Positions 9,312-17,663 of a stretch of 64,000 bases of DNA are shown here, in pieces; the first letter of the stretch is position 1; each line of letters begins with the position of its first letter. The stretch is from Pseudomonas sp. S06B 330. Its GTDB lineage: Bacteria > Pseudomonadota > Gammaproteobacteria > Pseudomonadales > Pseudomonadaceae. Both the position numbers and the translations under genes were made by a program. The stretch is taken from assembly GCF_002845275.2 (NCBI RefSeq), contig NZ_CP088149.1:1155501-1219500 (forward strand), given 5' to 3'. Below the pieces are notes generated by a model that was not told the DNA's origin, searched no databases, and was given only the letters and a program-made list of their open reading frames with translations.

Positions 9312-9695
9312 TCAGACGATGGACACCTCGAAATTGCGATTGACCAGGTTAATGATCAGGTTCTTGTTGCCGCCACCACGATTATCGCCGGGCAGTTCTT
9401 GGGTGGCGCCTTCGTAGTCCATGCTGGGGGCAATGATGTATTTGACGGCGTTTTCGTGGGGGGGCTGCCAATAGTCCTGGAAGATCCAGATGGTAGTTTC
9501 CGAGCGCGGCCCGAGTATCAGCCGTAACGCTTTGTAGTTCTCTGCGCTTCTTCCGATCCAGGGAATGGCCATTGAGCCATTCCAGACGTTCTGAGCGCCG
9601 ATAGCGAACATGTAGCTGGCGTTTTCGCCGTTAATCAGCGTCAGGGTGTACGGAGTATTGTTGGCAATGGATTTTATGTAAGTGACATTGGCCAT
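9312..9695 (-). CDS. unrecognised 127-residue protein in the imelysin-operon insert
   Basis: ATG 9695 is preceded by AGGAA at a good distance; the open frame upstream of it overlaps the neighbouring gene and is rejected. No signal peptide, no membrane segment, no cysteine. The sequence is rich in aromatic and beta-branched residues and Asn ('IANNTPYTLTLINGENASY', 'VWNGSMAIPWIG', 'TTIWIFQDYW'), suggesting a small beta-sandwich, possibly a lectin- or toxin-like fold. I do not recognise a family. Base composition looks lower in GC than the flanking genes. It lies 22 bases downstream of the gene at 9718-10200 and is probably co-transcribed with it. Confidence 0.7.
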   Translation of the reverse strand: MANVTYIKSIANNTPYTLTLINGENASYMFAIGAQNVWNGSMAIPWIGRSAENYKALRLILGPRSETTIWIFQDYWQPPHENAVKYIIAPSMDYEGATQELPGDNRGGGNKNLIINLVNRNFEVSIV

Positions 9696-9717
9696 GATGT
9701 TCTTCCTTGAGTTTTGC

Positions 9718-10200
9718 TCAGACGCGGGATTCAGGTCTGGGGAGCGTCGGGGGCGTGCTGACATAGACGTAAGCGGCCAGCATTGAGATTTCGCTGAAGG
9801 GAGGTTCCAGCTCGGACGGGCGGAAACGACCGAGCAGGTGAACGCCGAACTCTTGGGCAACGGCTTCAAAAGTCCTGCGATCGAAATCGTTGGGATCGTA
9901 GAGATAGATCGTACCGGGCAGTGCCAGTACTCGGCACATTTCTCGGGCCGTGCCGGCGGTGATAGGCGCACCCATCAAGGTGACATGGCCAACAGACCGG
10001 TCATCCACGGGAAATAGTGGGTTTTCATACTCGGAAACGGGAAGCAGATTGGGAATGATCTGGCCCGTTTGTGGACCGTTGGAAATCCGCTGGCCGATTT
10101 TGTTGATGTTGTAAGTGTCGATGAAGCCGGTGATGACCGGTGGGCGTATCGAATGATCGACAATTCGACCTTCACCCCATACATCCAGTATCTGGTGCAT
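9718..10200 (-). CDS. unrecognised 160-residue protein with a methyltransferase-like C-terminal half
   Basis: ATG 10200 has a strong GGAGGA just upstream. No signal peptide or membrane segment. 'IIPNLLPVSEYENPLFPVDDRSV' followed by 'VTLMGAPITAGTAREMCRVL' and 'LPGTIYLYDPNDF' resembles the end of a Rossmann methyltransferase (acidic loop, conserved Pro-Ile, helix ending in RVL, then P-G-x-I strand). I recall similar segments at the C-termini of polymorphic toxins in pseudomonads, where the SAM-binding glycine motif is often lost; it is not evident here either. So: a stand-alone, toxin-related methyltransferase-fold domain is my guess, not a firm call. First gene of a two-gene insert in the imelysin operon. 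Confidence 0.65.
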   Translation of the reverse strand: MHQILDVWGEGRIVDHSIRPPVITGFIDTYNINKIGQRISNGPQTGQIIPNLLPVSEYENPLFPVDDRSVGHVTLMGAPITAGTAREMCRVLALPGTIYLYDPNDFDRRTFEAVAQEFGVHLLGRFRPSELEPPFSEISMLAAYVYVSTPPTLPRPESRV

Positions 10201-10290
10201 TGATCCTCCTGCTTGCGCCTGGGCTAGGTTCAGAGGATGGCCAATCCTTGATAGCCGGTGCAGCAGGCAGGTTTTCCCAGACCAGAAAGC

Positions 10291-10320
10291 AGAACGCCCG
10301 GTACCAAGACCGGGCGTTCT
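10291..10320 (-). terminator. perfect 12-bp hairpin after the first imelysin gene
   Basis: AGAACGCCCGGT (10291-10302) and ACCGGGCGTTCT (10309-10320) pair perfectly around a 6-base loop, 19 bases beyond the imelysin stop. The following minus-strand bases are only moderately T-rich, so termination may be partial. It separates the imelysin gene from the inserted pair of genes. Confidence 0.65.
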
Positions 10321-10338
10321 ATCACTCAGGACAACGGA

Positions 10339-11673
10339 TCAGAATTCGTGATCGGCAGTGTCCGGGTTGAGGTTGGCGATACCCAGTTTGCCAGCGGCTT
10401 GCTCAATGGCACCGGTCTGCTTGACCAGCGAGGCGATGGCGTCACGGACGATCTGGTTGCCAGCGGTGTTGTCGGCAGCGATCAGCTGGTCGTAGTGCTC
10501 ACCCTTATTGGCGTGATCGACGATAACCTGGATCTTCGCTTCGGTGGCTTCAAGGTCAGCCTTGAGGGTGGTATCGGTGGCCGGGTCGATCTTGGCCACC
10601 AGCGATGACAGGCTTGGGCCGGTCAGCTTGGTGCCATCGGGGCGGGTGTACTCGCCCAGGTAGACGTTGCGGATGCCTTTGGCGTCGTAGAAGTGCGAGT
10701 AGTGGGTATTGTCGCTGAAGCAATCGTGCTCGTCTTCAGGGGAGTTGGCTTCCAGGGAAACCTTCATGCGCTCGCCCGCCAATTCGCCCAGCGACAGGCT
10801 GCCCATGCCGAACAGCATCTTGCGCAGGCCGTCAGTCACAGGCTCTGCTTCCAGGGTGGCGCGGTAGTTGGTCGCGACGTTAGGCGCCCAGTTGCCGACC
10901 ATTTCTTCCAGGTCGCTGACCAGCAGTTGGGTCACGGCTTTGAGGTAGGCGCGACGACGCTCGTTGTGGCCGCCAGTGGCGCCTTTGCCTTCCAGGTAAT
11001 CGGAGGCTGGACGTGCGCCAGCACCGGGGCCGGTGCCGTTGAGGTCTTGGCCCCAGAGCAGGAATTCGATGGCGTGGTAGCCGGTGGCAACGTTGGCTTC
11101 GGAACCGCCCAGCTCGTTGAGGCTGGCGAGTTTTTCCGGGGTGATCTCTTTAACGTCGACCTTGTCTTCGCCGACCTGGATTTCAGTGTTGGCAATGATG
11201 TTGGCGGAGGCACCTGGGTTGCCCAGGGCGTGCTCGTAGCTGGCGTCGACATAGTCGATCAGGCCTTCGTCCAGCGGCCAGGCGTTCACTTGGCCTTCCC
11301 AATCGTCAACGATGGTGTTGCCGAAACGGAACACTTCGCTCTGCAGGTAAGGCACGCGCGAAGCAACCCAGGCAGCCTTGGCGGCCTTGAGGGTTTCATC
11401 ATTAGGCTTGGCAAGGAACGCGTCGATCGCCGTTTGCAGGGTCTTGGCGGTGCTCAACGAGTCGCTGTAAACGGCATGAACCATGTCAGCATAGTGCTTG
11501 ACCACGGCCTTGGCGGCGGCCTCGTCGACGGCGCTGGCTGCGGCCGGTGCTGCTGCGCTAGCGGCCGGGGCTTGGGCTTGCGGGGCGGCGGCCTTGTCCT
11601 TGTCTTCACCGCAACCGGCGAGAGAGATGGCAATGGCCAACAGACTGGCGGTGGCCAGAGGCATACGAATCAT
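10339..11673 (-). CDS. imelysin family lipoprotein (peptidase M75-like), iron-related
   Basis: 444 residues. Signal and lipobox LAGC place a lipidated Cys21; a Lys/Ala/Pro-rich linker follows, then two imelysin repeats. The family signature GxHxxE is intact as G198-Y-H200-A-I-E203. Homologues include P. aeruginosa IcmP (PA4370) and algal/cyanobacterial iron-regulated proteins; EfeO-type members bind iron outside the inner membrane. ATG 11673 is preceded by AGGAA. First gene of the locus leading to the di-heme oxidoreductase; a candidate Fur box lies about 57-75 bases upstream of the start. Confidence 0.85.
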   Translation of the reverse strand: MIRMPLATASLLAIAISLAGCGEDKDKAAAPQAQAPAASAAAPAAASAVDEAAAKAVVKHYADMVHAVYSDSLSTAKTLQTAIDAFLAKPNDETLKAAKAAWVASRVPYLQSEVFRFGNTIVDDWEGQVNAWPLDEGLIDYVDASYEHALGNPGASANIIANTEIQVGEDKVDVKEITPEKLASLNELGGSEANVATGYHAIEFLLWGQDLNGTGPGAGARPASDYLEGKGATGGHNERRRAYLKAVTQLLVSDLEEMVGNWAPNVATNYRATLEAEPVTDGLRKMLFGMGSLSLGELAGERMKVSLEANSPEDEHDCFSDNTHYSHFYDAKGIRNVYLGEYTRPDGTKLTGPSLSSLVAKIDPATDTTLKADLEATEAKIQVIVDHANKGEHYDQLIAADNTAGNQIVRDAIASLVKQTGAIEQAAGKLGIANLNPDTADHEF

Positions 11674-11729
11674 GTCGAATTCCTGCGTCGAGAGGTTGGA
11701 CAGGCGTACCGGGTACGCGAAAACTGCAA

Positions 11730-11748
11730 CATAATGCGAAAGATTTGC
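11730..11748. promoter_or_regulatory. candidate Fur box upstream of the imelysin gene
   Basis: CATAATGCGAAAGATTTGC matches the 19-base Fur consensus GATAATGATAATCATTATC at 12 positions by eye, and is itself part of an imperfect palindrome AATGCGAAA-GA-TTTGCATT. It lies in the AT-rich part of the gap between the imelysin start and bifA, where the promoter is expected. Iron control of this locus is known for the family, which supports the reading. Confidence 0.4.
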
Positions 11749-11822
11749 ATTTTGTGTAAAGGGGCAGTCACGGAAATATTCAAACGCGTGCTTGCGCCCG
11801 TTTGCTCAATGCGGGCAAGGGT

Positions 11823-13874
11823 CTAGAGAATTGAAACCTGGTTGCGCTGCGCCTGTTTGAGAAACACCGTCAGCTCGCGGGCCGGCAGCGGTTTGCTGTA
11901 GTGGTAGCCCTGACCTTCATGACAACCCTGGGCAATGATGTAGGCCTCCTGTTCGGCAGTCTCCACACCCTCGGCGATGACCTGCATGCCCAGGCTCTTG
12001 CCCAGTTGGATGATGGCGCGAACGATGGTGGCATCGTCGTCGTCGTCGAGTAGGTCTTGCACGAAGCTCTTGTCGATCTTGATCTTGTCCAGTGGCAAGG
12101 ATTTCAGGTAGCTGAGCGAGGAGTAGCCCGTACCAAAGTCATCAATGGCGATCAACGCACCGGAGCGGCGTAGGCTCAGTAAGTGCTGGGCGGCGGTGCT
12201 GATGTCTTCCATCAGGCCAGTTTCGGTGACTTCCAGCTCCAGGCTGCGCGGTGGCAGGCGGTAGATCTGCAACAGGTTGTTGACCACTCGCGGCAGTTCG
12301 TTGTGGTGCAGTTGTACGGTCGACAGGTTAACCGCCATGCGCAGTTCGCTGAACCCTTGGTCGTGCCATTCGCGCAGTTGCCGACAGGCCTGGTCGAGCA
12401 CCCATTCGCCGATGGTGATGATGTTGCCATTCTGCTCGGCCAGTGGAATGAACTGATCCGGTGGGACCATGCCCAGTTCCGGATGCTGCCAGCGCAACAG
12501 TGCCTCGACACCGACCACGCGATGATCGCGGTAGCTGATCTGTGGTTGGTAGACCAGGTACAGTTGGTTGCGCGGCAAGGCTTCGCGCAGGTCTTTTTCC
12601 AGCTCGCGACGGCGGCGCATTTCGCTGTCGACGCTGGCGATATAGAACTGGTAGCGATTGCGCGAACGGGTCTTGGCCAGGGTCATGGTCTGCTCGGCCT
12701 TTTGCAGCAGCTTCTCGGTGCTGTCACCGTCTTCCGGAAACAGGGTGATGCCGATGGTGGCGCGCAGGCGGATTTCCTGATGGTCGAGGGCGAAGGGCGC
12801 CTCCAGGTCATCGAGAATGCTCTGGGCCAATTCCGCCGCTTCGTAGGGCTGCTCGATATCGGCCTGAACCAGGGCGAACTGATCGCCACCCAGGCGTGCC
12901 AGGGCGCCAAGCCGGCCGCTGTGGGCGCGCAGGCGATCGGCCAGGGCCAGCAGCAGTTGATCGCCGGCCTGGTAGCTGAACTGCTCGTTGATCCCCTTGA
13001 AGTCGTCCAGGCCGACACACAGTACCGCGACCCGGCGTTGCAGGCGGCCGGCGTCGACCAGGATCTTGTCCAGCTGCTGTTGCAATTGCTGGCGGTTGGG
13101 CAAGCCGGTCAGGAAGTCGTACTGGGCCATGCGCAGCAGGCTGTTCTCTGCCTCATGACGTAAATGGGTATTACGCTCGATCGACGCCAGCAACTGGTTG
13201 GCGGTATTGACCCACAGCCCCAGCTCATTGCGTTCGTGGCCCTTGATCAAGGGCAGTTGGTGCTGGCTGGGGCGATCGGGATTGATCTGGGTGAGGTGCT
13301 CGATGATTTTGGACAGCGGTTTGGTCAGCATCCAGTGATAGACCAGATACAACACCAGACCCATGGCCAAGGCACGCAGCACCCCGGAGATAAAGATGAT
13401 CACCGAATTGACTAAGAAATCGGCACCGTAGGAGGCGGTGTCGAGGGTGATGCTCAAGTCGCCATAATATTCACTGTATGGGCCACGGCCGACCAGTTGC
13501 GTGGTGAAGGTGCGCTCCTGCCCAAGGATCAGGTCAGTCAGCCAACGGGTCGACGACTCCTGCAAGGGGCGGTTTTTTTCGGCGAGCATGGTTTCGTTGG
13601 GATGGCCGATTGAGGCCATGCGCACCGACTCGTCCTGAAACAAGCCCTCCATGACCTGCATGCCCATTTCCTTGTCCAGGCTGTACACCGCCTGGGTGGA
13701 AGGATCGCGGAACATGTCGAGGATTCGCTGGGCGTCACTGGCCACTGCCTGACGAGTCTTGTAGGCATCGAAGACGATCTGCGCACAACTGAGAACGACA
13801 CCGACCACCAGTGCCGAGAGCAGTACGACCCTGAGCAACTTGACCGATAAGCTGTTCTTGAGTTCCAGCTTCAA
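11823..13874 (-). CDS. bifA: c-di-GMP phosphodiesterase BifA (GGDEF-EAL, membrane-bound)
   Basis: 683 residues from TTG 13874, which has AAGGAA seven bases upstream and gives the start 'MKLELKNSLSV' expected for BifA; an ATG at 13907 extends it by 11 codons but lacks a Shine-Dalgarno. Two membrane helices (about 13-35 and 153-179) flank a periplasmic sensor segment. The cyclase motif is G-G-D-Q-F (329-333), a non-catalytic variant as in known BifA, while the EAL domain begins with EAL at 457-459 and keeps 'DDFGTGYSSL'. BifA lowers c-di-GMP and drives biofilm dispersal and motility in P. aeruginosa and P. putida. Neighbour of sodB, as in those species. Confidence 0.9.
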   Translation of the reverse strand: MKLELKNSLSVKLLRVVLLSALVVGVVLSCAQIVFDAYKTRQAVASDAQRILDMFRDPSTQAVYSLDKEMGMQVMEGLFQDESVRMASIGHPNETMLAEKNRPLQESSTRWLTDLILGQERTFTTQLVGRGPYSEYYGDLSITLDTASYGADFLVNSVIIFISGVLRALAMGLVLYLVYHWMLTKPLSKIIEHLTQINPDRPSQHQLPLIKGHERNELGLWVNTANQLLASIERNTHLRHEAENSLLRMAQYDFLTGLPNRQQLQQQLDKILVDAGRLQRRVAVLCVGLDDFKGINEQFSYQAGDQLLLALADRLRAHSGRLGALARLGGDQFALVQADIEQPYEAAELAQSILDDLEAPFALDHQEIRLRATIGITLFPEDGDSTEKLLQKAEQTMTLAKTRSRNRYQFYIASVDSEMRRRRELEKDLREALPRNQLYLVYQPQISYRDHRVVGVEALLRWQHPELGMVPPDQFIPLAEQNGNIITIGEWVLDQACRQLREWHDQGFSELRMAVNLSTVQLHHNELPRVVNNLLQIYRLPPRSLELEVTETGLMEDISTAAQHLLSLRRSGALIAIDDFGTGYSSLSYLKSLPLDKIKIDKSFVQDLLDDDDDATIVRAIIQLGKSLGMQVIAEGVETAEQEAYIIAQGCHEGQGYHYSKPLPARELTVFLKQAQRNQVSIL

Positions 13875-14092
13875 AGGGGTTTCCTTAATCCATGCGCATA
13901 ACATCATTTTGCCATCATTTATGGCAATCCACTATCGGCCGTTGGCACAACAGACCGTAATGAAATAGTTGCTGCCACTGTATCGGTTGCTCGGCCATGC
14001 GACTTTAATTGTGCAAGCATACTTCCCAAGGTTTGATGTTAGCGCGGTATCAGCTTGGGGCAAGAGTCAGAGCGTGTCGGACAGGCGAAAAA

Positions 14093-14113
14093 AAACCCGG
14101 ACAAGCCGGGTTT
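14093..14113 (-). terminator. rho-independent terminator of sodB
   Basis: AACCCGG (14094-14100) pairs with CCGGGTT (14106-14112) around ACAAG; on the minus strand it is followed by eight T residues. It begins 18 bases after the sodB stop. Confidence 0.9.
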
Positions 14114-14130
14114 TTCCTGACGCTGTTTGC

Positions 14131-14727
14131 TTAAGCGGTGAAGGTCTTGCCTTCGAACTGCTCGGCAACGAACGACCAGTTGACCAGGTTCCAGAACGCT
14201 TCAACGTACTTAGGACGCAGGTTGCGGTAGTCGATGTAGTAAGCGTGCTCCCAGACGTCGCAGGTCAGCAGCGGAGTGTCGCCGTTGGTCAGCGGGCAGC
14301 CAGCGCCGATGGTGCTGGCCAGTGCCAGGGAACCGTCAGCCTTTTTCACCAGCCAGCCCCAGCCGGAGCCGAAGGTGCCGACCGAAGTCTTGGTGAACTC
14401 TTCCTTGAACTTGTCGAAGGAACCGAACGCAGCGTTGATGGCCTCAGCCAGCGCGCCGGTAGGTTGGCCACCAGCGTTTGGCGCCAGGCAGTTCCAGTAG
14501 AAGGTGTGGTTCCAGACCTGAGCGGCGTTGTTGAAGATACCGCCCGAAGAAGATTTGATGATCTCTTCCAGGGTTTTGCCTTCAAACTCGGTGCCTGGCA
14601 CCAGGTTGTTCAGGTTCACGACATAGGTGTTGTGGTGCTTGTCGTGGTGGAACTCCAAGGTTTCCTTGGAAATGTGCGGCTGCAGGGCGTCGTGTGCATA
14701 AGGCAGCGGCGGCAATTCAAAAGCCAT
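14131..14727 (-). CDS. sodB: iron superoxide dismutase
   Basis: 198 residues from ATG 14727, with AGGAGA upstream; the 57-codon extension is rejected on family length. Metal ligands of the Fe/Mn family are all present: His27, His74, Asp157 and His161, and the context ('[15 protein letters not shown]', '[14 protein letters not shown]') is that of the cytoplasmic Fe type. It converts superoxide to hydrogen peroxide and oxygen. Monocistronic: own terminator and a clear upstream gap. Confidence 0.97.
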   Translation of the reverse strand: MAFELPPLPYAHDALQPHISKETLEFHHDKHHNTYVVNLNNLVPGTEFEGKTLEEIIKSSSGGIFNNAAQVWNHTFYWNCLAPNAGGQPTGALAEAINAAFGSFDKFKEEFTKTSVGTFGSGWGWLVKKADGSLALASTIGAGCPLTNGDTPLLTCDVWEHAYYIDYRNLRPKYVEAFWNLVNWSFVAEQFEGKTFTA

Positions 14728-14916
14728 GGTGATTCTCCTAATCAGGTCTGTTGCGGTGAGCGCAAGGCCGATCACGGGCGGCCGGTGTGCGTCGGGGAGT
14801 TTGTACTCTTTGCGACGCAAGGGCTGGATCATAGCACCGGGCCCGGTGCATAACCACGCAACAAGTGTACGGGAAAGAGGTTCCCAGAGCCTTGGCAAGC
14901 GGCAGACGAGTGGTGC

Positions 14917-15516
14917 TCAAGTGAAGATCAACTGCGCCGCCACGGCAAACATCATCACCGCCACCATCAAGTCGAGCAGTCGCCAGGTCCCGGGACGTGC
15001 CAGCCACGGCGCCAACCAGGCCGCGCCCAAGGCCAGGGTGAAGAACCACAGCAATGAGGCGCTGGCTGCGCCTGCCACGTAGGCACCGGGTACGGTCTGT
15101 TGGGCGCCCAGAGAGCCGATCAACAATACGGTGTCCAGGTACACATGGGGGTTGAGCAGGGTCACTGCCAGGGCGCTGAGCAGCACTGCCCGGCGCGAGC
15201 GCAGGCCCTGACCTTCGGTCTGCTGCAAACTCTGCTTTGAGCAGGCGCGCAGCAAGGCTTTGCTGCCGTACCAGATCAGGAACACTGCGCCGCCCCAGCG
15301 CGCTACCGCCAGCAACGTTGGGTTCTGCGCCAGCACGGTAGCCAGGCCGAACACCCCGGCCGCGACCAGAAGGGCGTCGCAGAATACGCAGAGTGCAGCC
15401 ACGGGCAAATGGTGTTCACGGCGCAGGCTCTGGGCCAGGACGAAGGCGTTCTGGGTGCCGATCGCCATGATCAGGCCGAAGGCGACCAGCAGGCCGTTCA
15501 GGTAACTTTGCCACAT
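14917..15516 (-). CDS. argO: LysE/ArgO family amino acid exporter
   Basis: 199 residues starting 'MWQSYLNGLLVAFGLIMAIGTQNAFVL', the conserved LysE N-terminus; GGAG lies upstream and a 21-codon extension is dropped. About six hydrophobic segments fit an inner-membrane exporter of arginine/lysine. It is divergent from an argP-type LysR gene 123 bases away, the classic arrangement in which the regulator controls the exporter. Confidence 0.88.
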   Translation of the reverse strand: MWQSYLNGLLVAFGLIMAIGTQNAFVLAQSLRREHHLPVAALCVFCDALLVAAGVFGLATVLAQNPTLLAVARWGGAVFLIWYGSKALLRACSKQSLQQTEGQGLRSRRAVLLSALAVTLLNPHVYLDTVLLIGSLGAQQTVPGAYVAGAASASLLWFFTLALGAAWLAPWLARPGTWRLLDLMVAVMMFAVAAQLIFT

Positions 15517-15639
15517 AGGGGATGCTCCACAGACACCAGCAGGACGCTGGCGCATAAAACCAAAGAAGATGCTGGCCATTCTGGGGGCCTCGGCTGTATA
15601 AGAAAAACAAATAAAGCTGATCTGGCATTAGGAAAATTA
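15517..15639. promoter_or_regulatory. argO/argP divergent promoter region
   Basis: This 123-base gap holds the start regions of both divergent genes and is AT-rich near 15600-15640. An ArgP-type regulator would bind here. I could not fix individual -35/-10 boxes or the operator. Confidence 0.5.
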
Positions 15640-16530
15640 ATGTTCGATTACAAATTGCTTTCGGCCCTCGCCGCGGTCATCGAGCAGGCCGGTTTTGAGC
15701 GTGCGGCACAGGTGCTGGGCTTGTCACAGTCGGCGATTTCACAGCGCATCAAGTTGCTTGAGGCACGCGTCGGGCAACCGGTATTGATACGCGCCACGCC
15801 GCCCAGCCCGACCGATGTCGGTCGACGCTTACTCAACCATGTTCAGCAGGTGCGGCTGCTGGAGCGTGATCTGCAAAGTCAGGTGCCGGCGCTGGACGAG
15901 GAGGGCATGCCGGAACGCCTGCGCATCGCGCTCAATGCCGACAGCCTGGCCACGTGGTGGGCCGTAGCGGTCGGAGCCTTTTGCGCTGAGCAACAGGTGT
16001 TGCTCGACCTGGTGGTCGAGGACCAGGAAGTTGGCCTTAAACGCATGCGTGCCGGGGAAGTGGCTGCCTGCCTGTGCGGGAGTGAACGGCCGGTGGCCGG
16101 TGCGCGCAGTATCTTGTTGGGGGCGATGCGCTACCGTGCCCTGGCCAGCCCAGCCTTCATGGCGCGCTACTTTGCTGAAGGGTTTGATGCTCAGCGCTTG
16201 CCGCGCACCCCGGCACTGGTGTTCGGGCCAGATGATTTCCTTCAGCATCGTTACCTGGCTTCGCTGGGCATCGCTGATGGTTTTCTGCATCACCTGTGCC
16301 CGTCCTCCGAAGGTTTTTTGCGCATGACCGAAGCCGGTTTGGGCTGGGGGCTGGTGCCCGAGCTGCAGGTGCGTGAACAACTGGCCAGCGGCCATCTGGT
16401 AGAAATTTCGCCGGATAAACCCATCGATGTGCCCTTGTACTGGCATCATTGGCGTAATGGCGGACAACTGCTCGGGCAATTGACGGAACATCTGCGCCAG
16501 ACTGCTCGGCAGTGGCTGGTGCCCTTGTAA
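15640..16530 (+). CDS. argP: LysR-family regulator ArgP (IciA)
   Basis: 296 residues from ATG 15640 with AGGAAA upstream; the frame is open further into argO but that part is antisense. N-terminal winged HTH ('AAQVLGLSQSAISQRIKLLEARVGQPVLIRA') and a C-terminal substrate-binding domain ending 'QTARQWLVPL'. ArgP responds to arginine and lysine and activates argO in E. coli. Divergent placement beside the exporter supports the same job here. Confidence 0.9.
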   Translation: MFDYKLLSALAAVIEQAGFERAAQVLGLSQSAISQRIKLLEARVGQPVLIRATPPSPTDVGRRLLNHVQQVRLLERDLQSQVPALDEEGMPERLRIALNADSLATWWAVAVGAFCAEQQVLLDLVVEDQEVGLKRMRAGEVAACLCGSERPVAGARSILLGAMRYRALASPAFMARYFAEGFDAQRLPRTPALVFGPDDFLQHRYLASLGIADGFLHHLCPSSEGFLRMTEAGLGWGLVPELQVREQLASGHLVEISPDKPIDVPLYWHHWRNGGQLLGQLTEHLRQTARQWLVPL

Positions 16531-16579
16531 GGTCTGGCAGCGTCAGCAGCATCTGAAAATTGGTTAGGCGGAGTGCTAC

Positions 16580-17575
16580 ATGCGAATTCTGGTCACCGGC
16601 GCAAGCGGCTTCATTGGCGGGCGCTTTGCGCGCTTTGCCCTGGAGCAGGGTCTTGAAGTTCGGGTCAACGGCCGCCGCGCCGAAGGCGTCGAGCACCTGG
16701 TGCGGCGCGGGGCGCAGTTTATTCCGGGCGACCTGGGCGACCCGGAATTGGCCCGCCGTCTGTGCCAAGGCATCGACAGCGTGGTGCATTGCGCTGGGGC
16801 GGTCGGCAACTGGGGGCGCTACCAGGATTTCTATCAGGGCAACGTGGTAGTCACCGAAAACGTGGTCGAGGCGTGCCTTAAAGAGCACGTTCGGCGCCTG
16901 GTGCACCTGTCATCACCGTCGATCTACTTTAATGGACGTTCGCAACAGAATATCCATGAAGATCAGGTGCCGCGGCGCTTTTATGATCACTACGGAGCAA
17001 CCAAATACCTCGCCGAGCAAAAGGTCTTCGGCGCTCAGGAATTCGGTCTTGAGGTTCTGGCCTTACGCCCACGCTTTGTCACTGGGGCAGGGGATGTCAG
17101 CATTTTCCCACGCTTGTTGCAGATGCAGCGCAAACGCCGCCTGGCAATCATTGGCAATGGCTTGAACAAGGTTGATTTCACCAGCGTGCAGAACCTTAAT
17201 GAGGCCCTGCTCAGTGCTTTGTTCGCTGATCAGCAGGCCTTGGGTCAGGCTTACAACATCAGTAATGGTCATCCACTGCCGGTGTGGGACGTGGTCAATT
17301 ATGTGATGCGCCAGATGCATTTGCCGCAAGTCACCCGTTACCGTTCCTTTGGCCTTGCCTACAGCTTGGCCGCGCTCAACGAGGGAGCGTGCATGCTCTG
17401 GCCGGGGCGCCCGCAGCCGACCTTGTCGCGCTTGGGCATGCAGGTGATGAGCAAGGATTTCACTCTGGATATCAGCCGTGCCCGGCAACTGTTGGACTAC
17501 CGACCCACGGTCAGCCTGTGGTCGGCATTGGACGAATTTTGCGGCTGGTGGAAGGCCCAAGACCAGCCGCAGTGA
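16580..17575 (+). CDS. NAD-dependent epimerase/dehydratase family protein (extended SDR)
   Basis: 331 residues. The Rossmann motif TGASGFIGG (6-14) and catalytic Y138-GAT-K142 are intact, so it is probably an active extended short-chain dehydrogenase; Ser111/Ser112 ahead of them fits the catalytic Ser. The C-terminal half resembles 3-beta-hydroxysteroid dehydrogenase-like members, whose bacterial substrates are mostly unknown. It follows argP by 49 bases and may be independent. Conserved at this place next to sodB/argO in other Pseudomonas genomes. Confidence 0.8.
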   Translation: MRILVTGASGFIGGRFARFALEQGLEVRVNGRRAEGVEHLVRRGAQFIPGDLGDPELARRLCQGIDSVVHCAGAVGNWGRYQDFYQGNVVVTENVVEACLKEHVRRLVHLSSPSIYFNGRSQQNIHEDQVPRRFYDHYGATKYLAEQKVFGAQEFGLEVLALRPRFVTGAGDVSIFPRLLQMQRKRRLAIIGNGLNKVDFTSVQNLNEALLSALFADQQALGQAYNISNGHPLPVWDVVNYVMRQMHLPQVTRYRSFGLAYSLAALNEGACMLWPGRPQPTLSRLGMQVMSKDFTLDISRARQLLDYRPTVSLWSALDEFCGWWKAQDQPQ

Positions 17576-17663
17576 ACCCGCAAGCCGGTTTGCGGTCGAT
17601 CAGTGCGCTGTATAAGCGGTTTATACTAGTGCCCATTTGCTATTACGGCGGTTGAAGGCTCCC

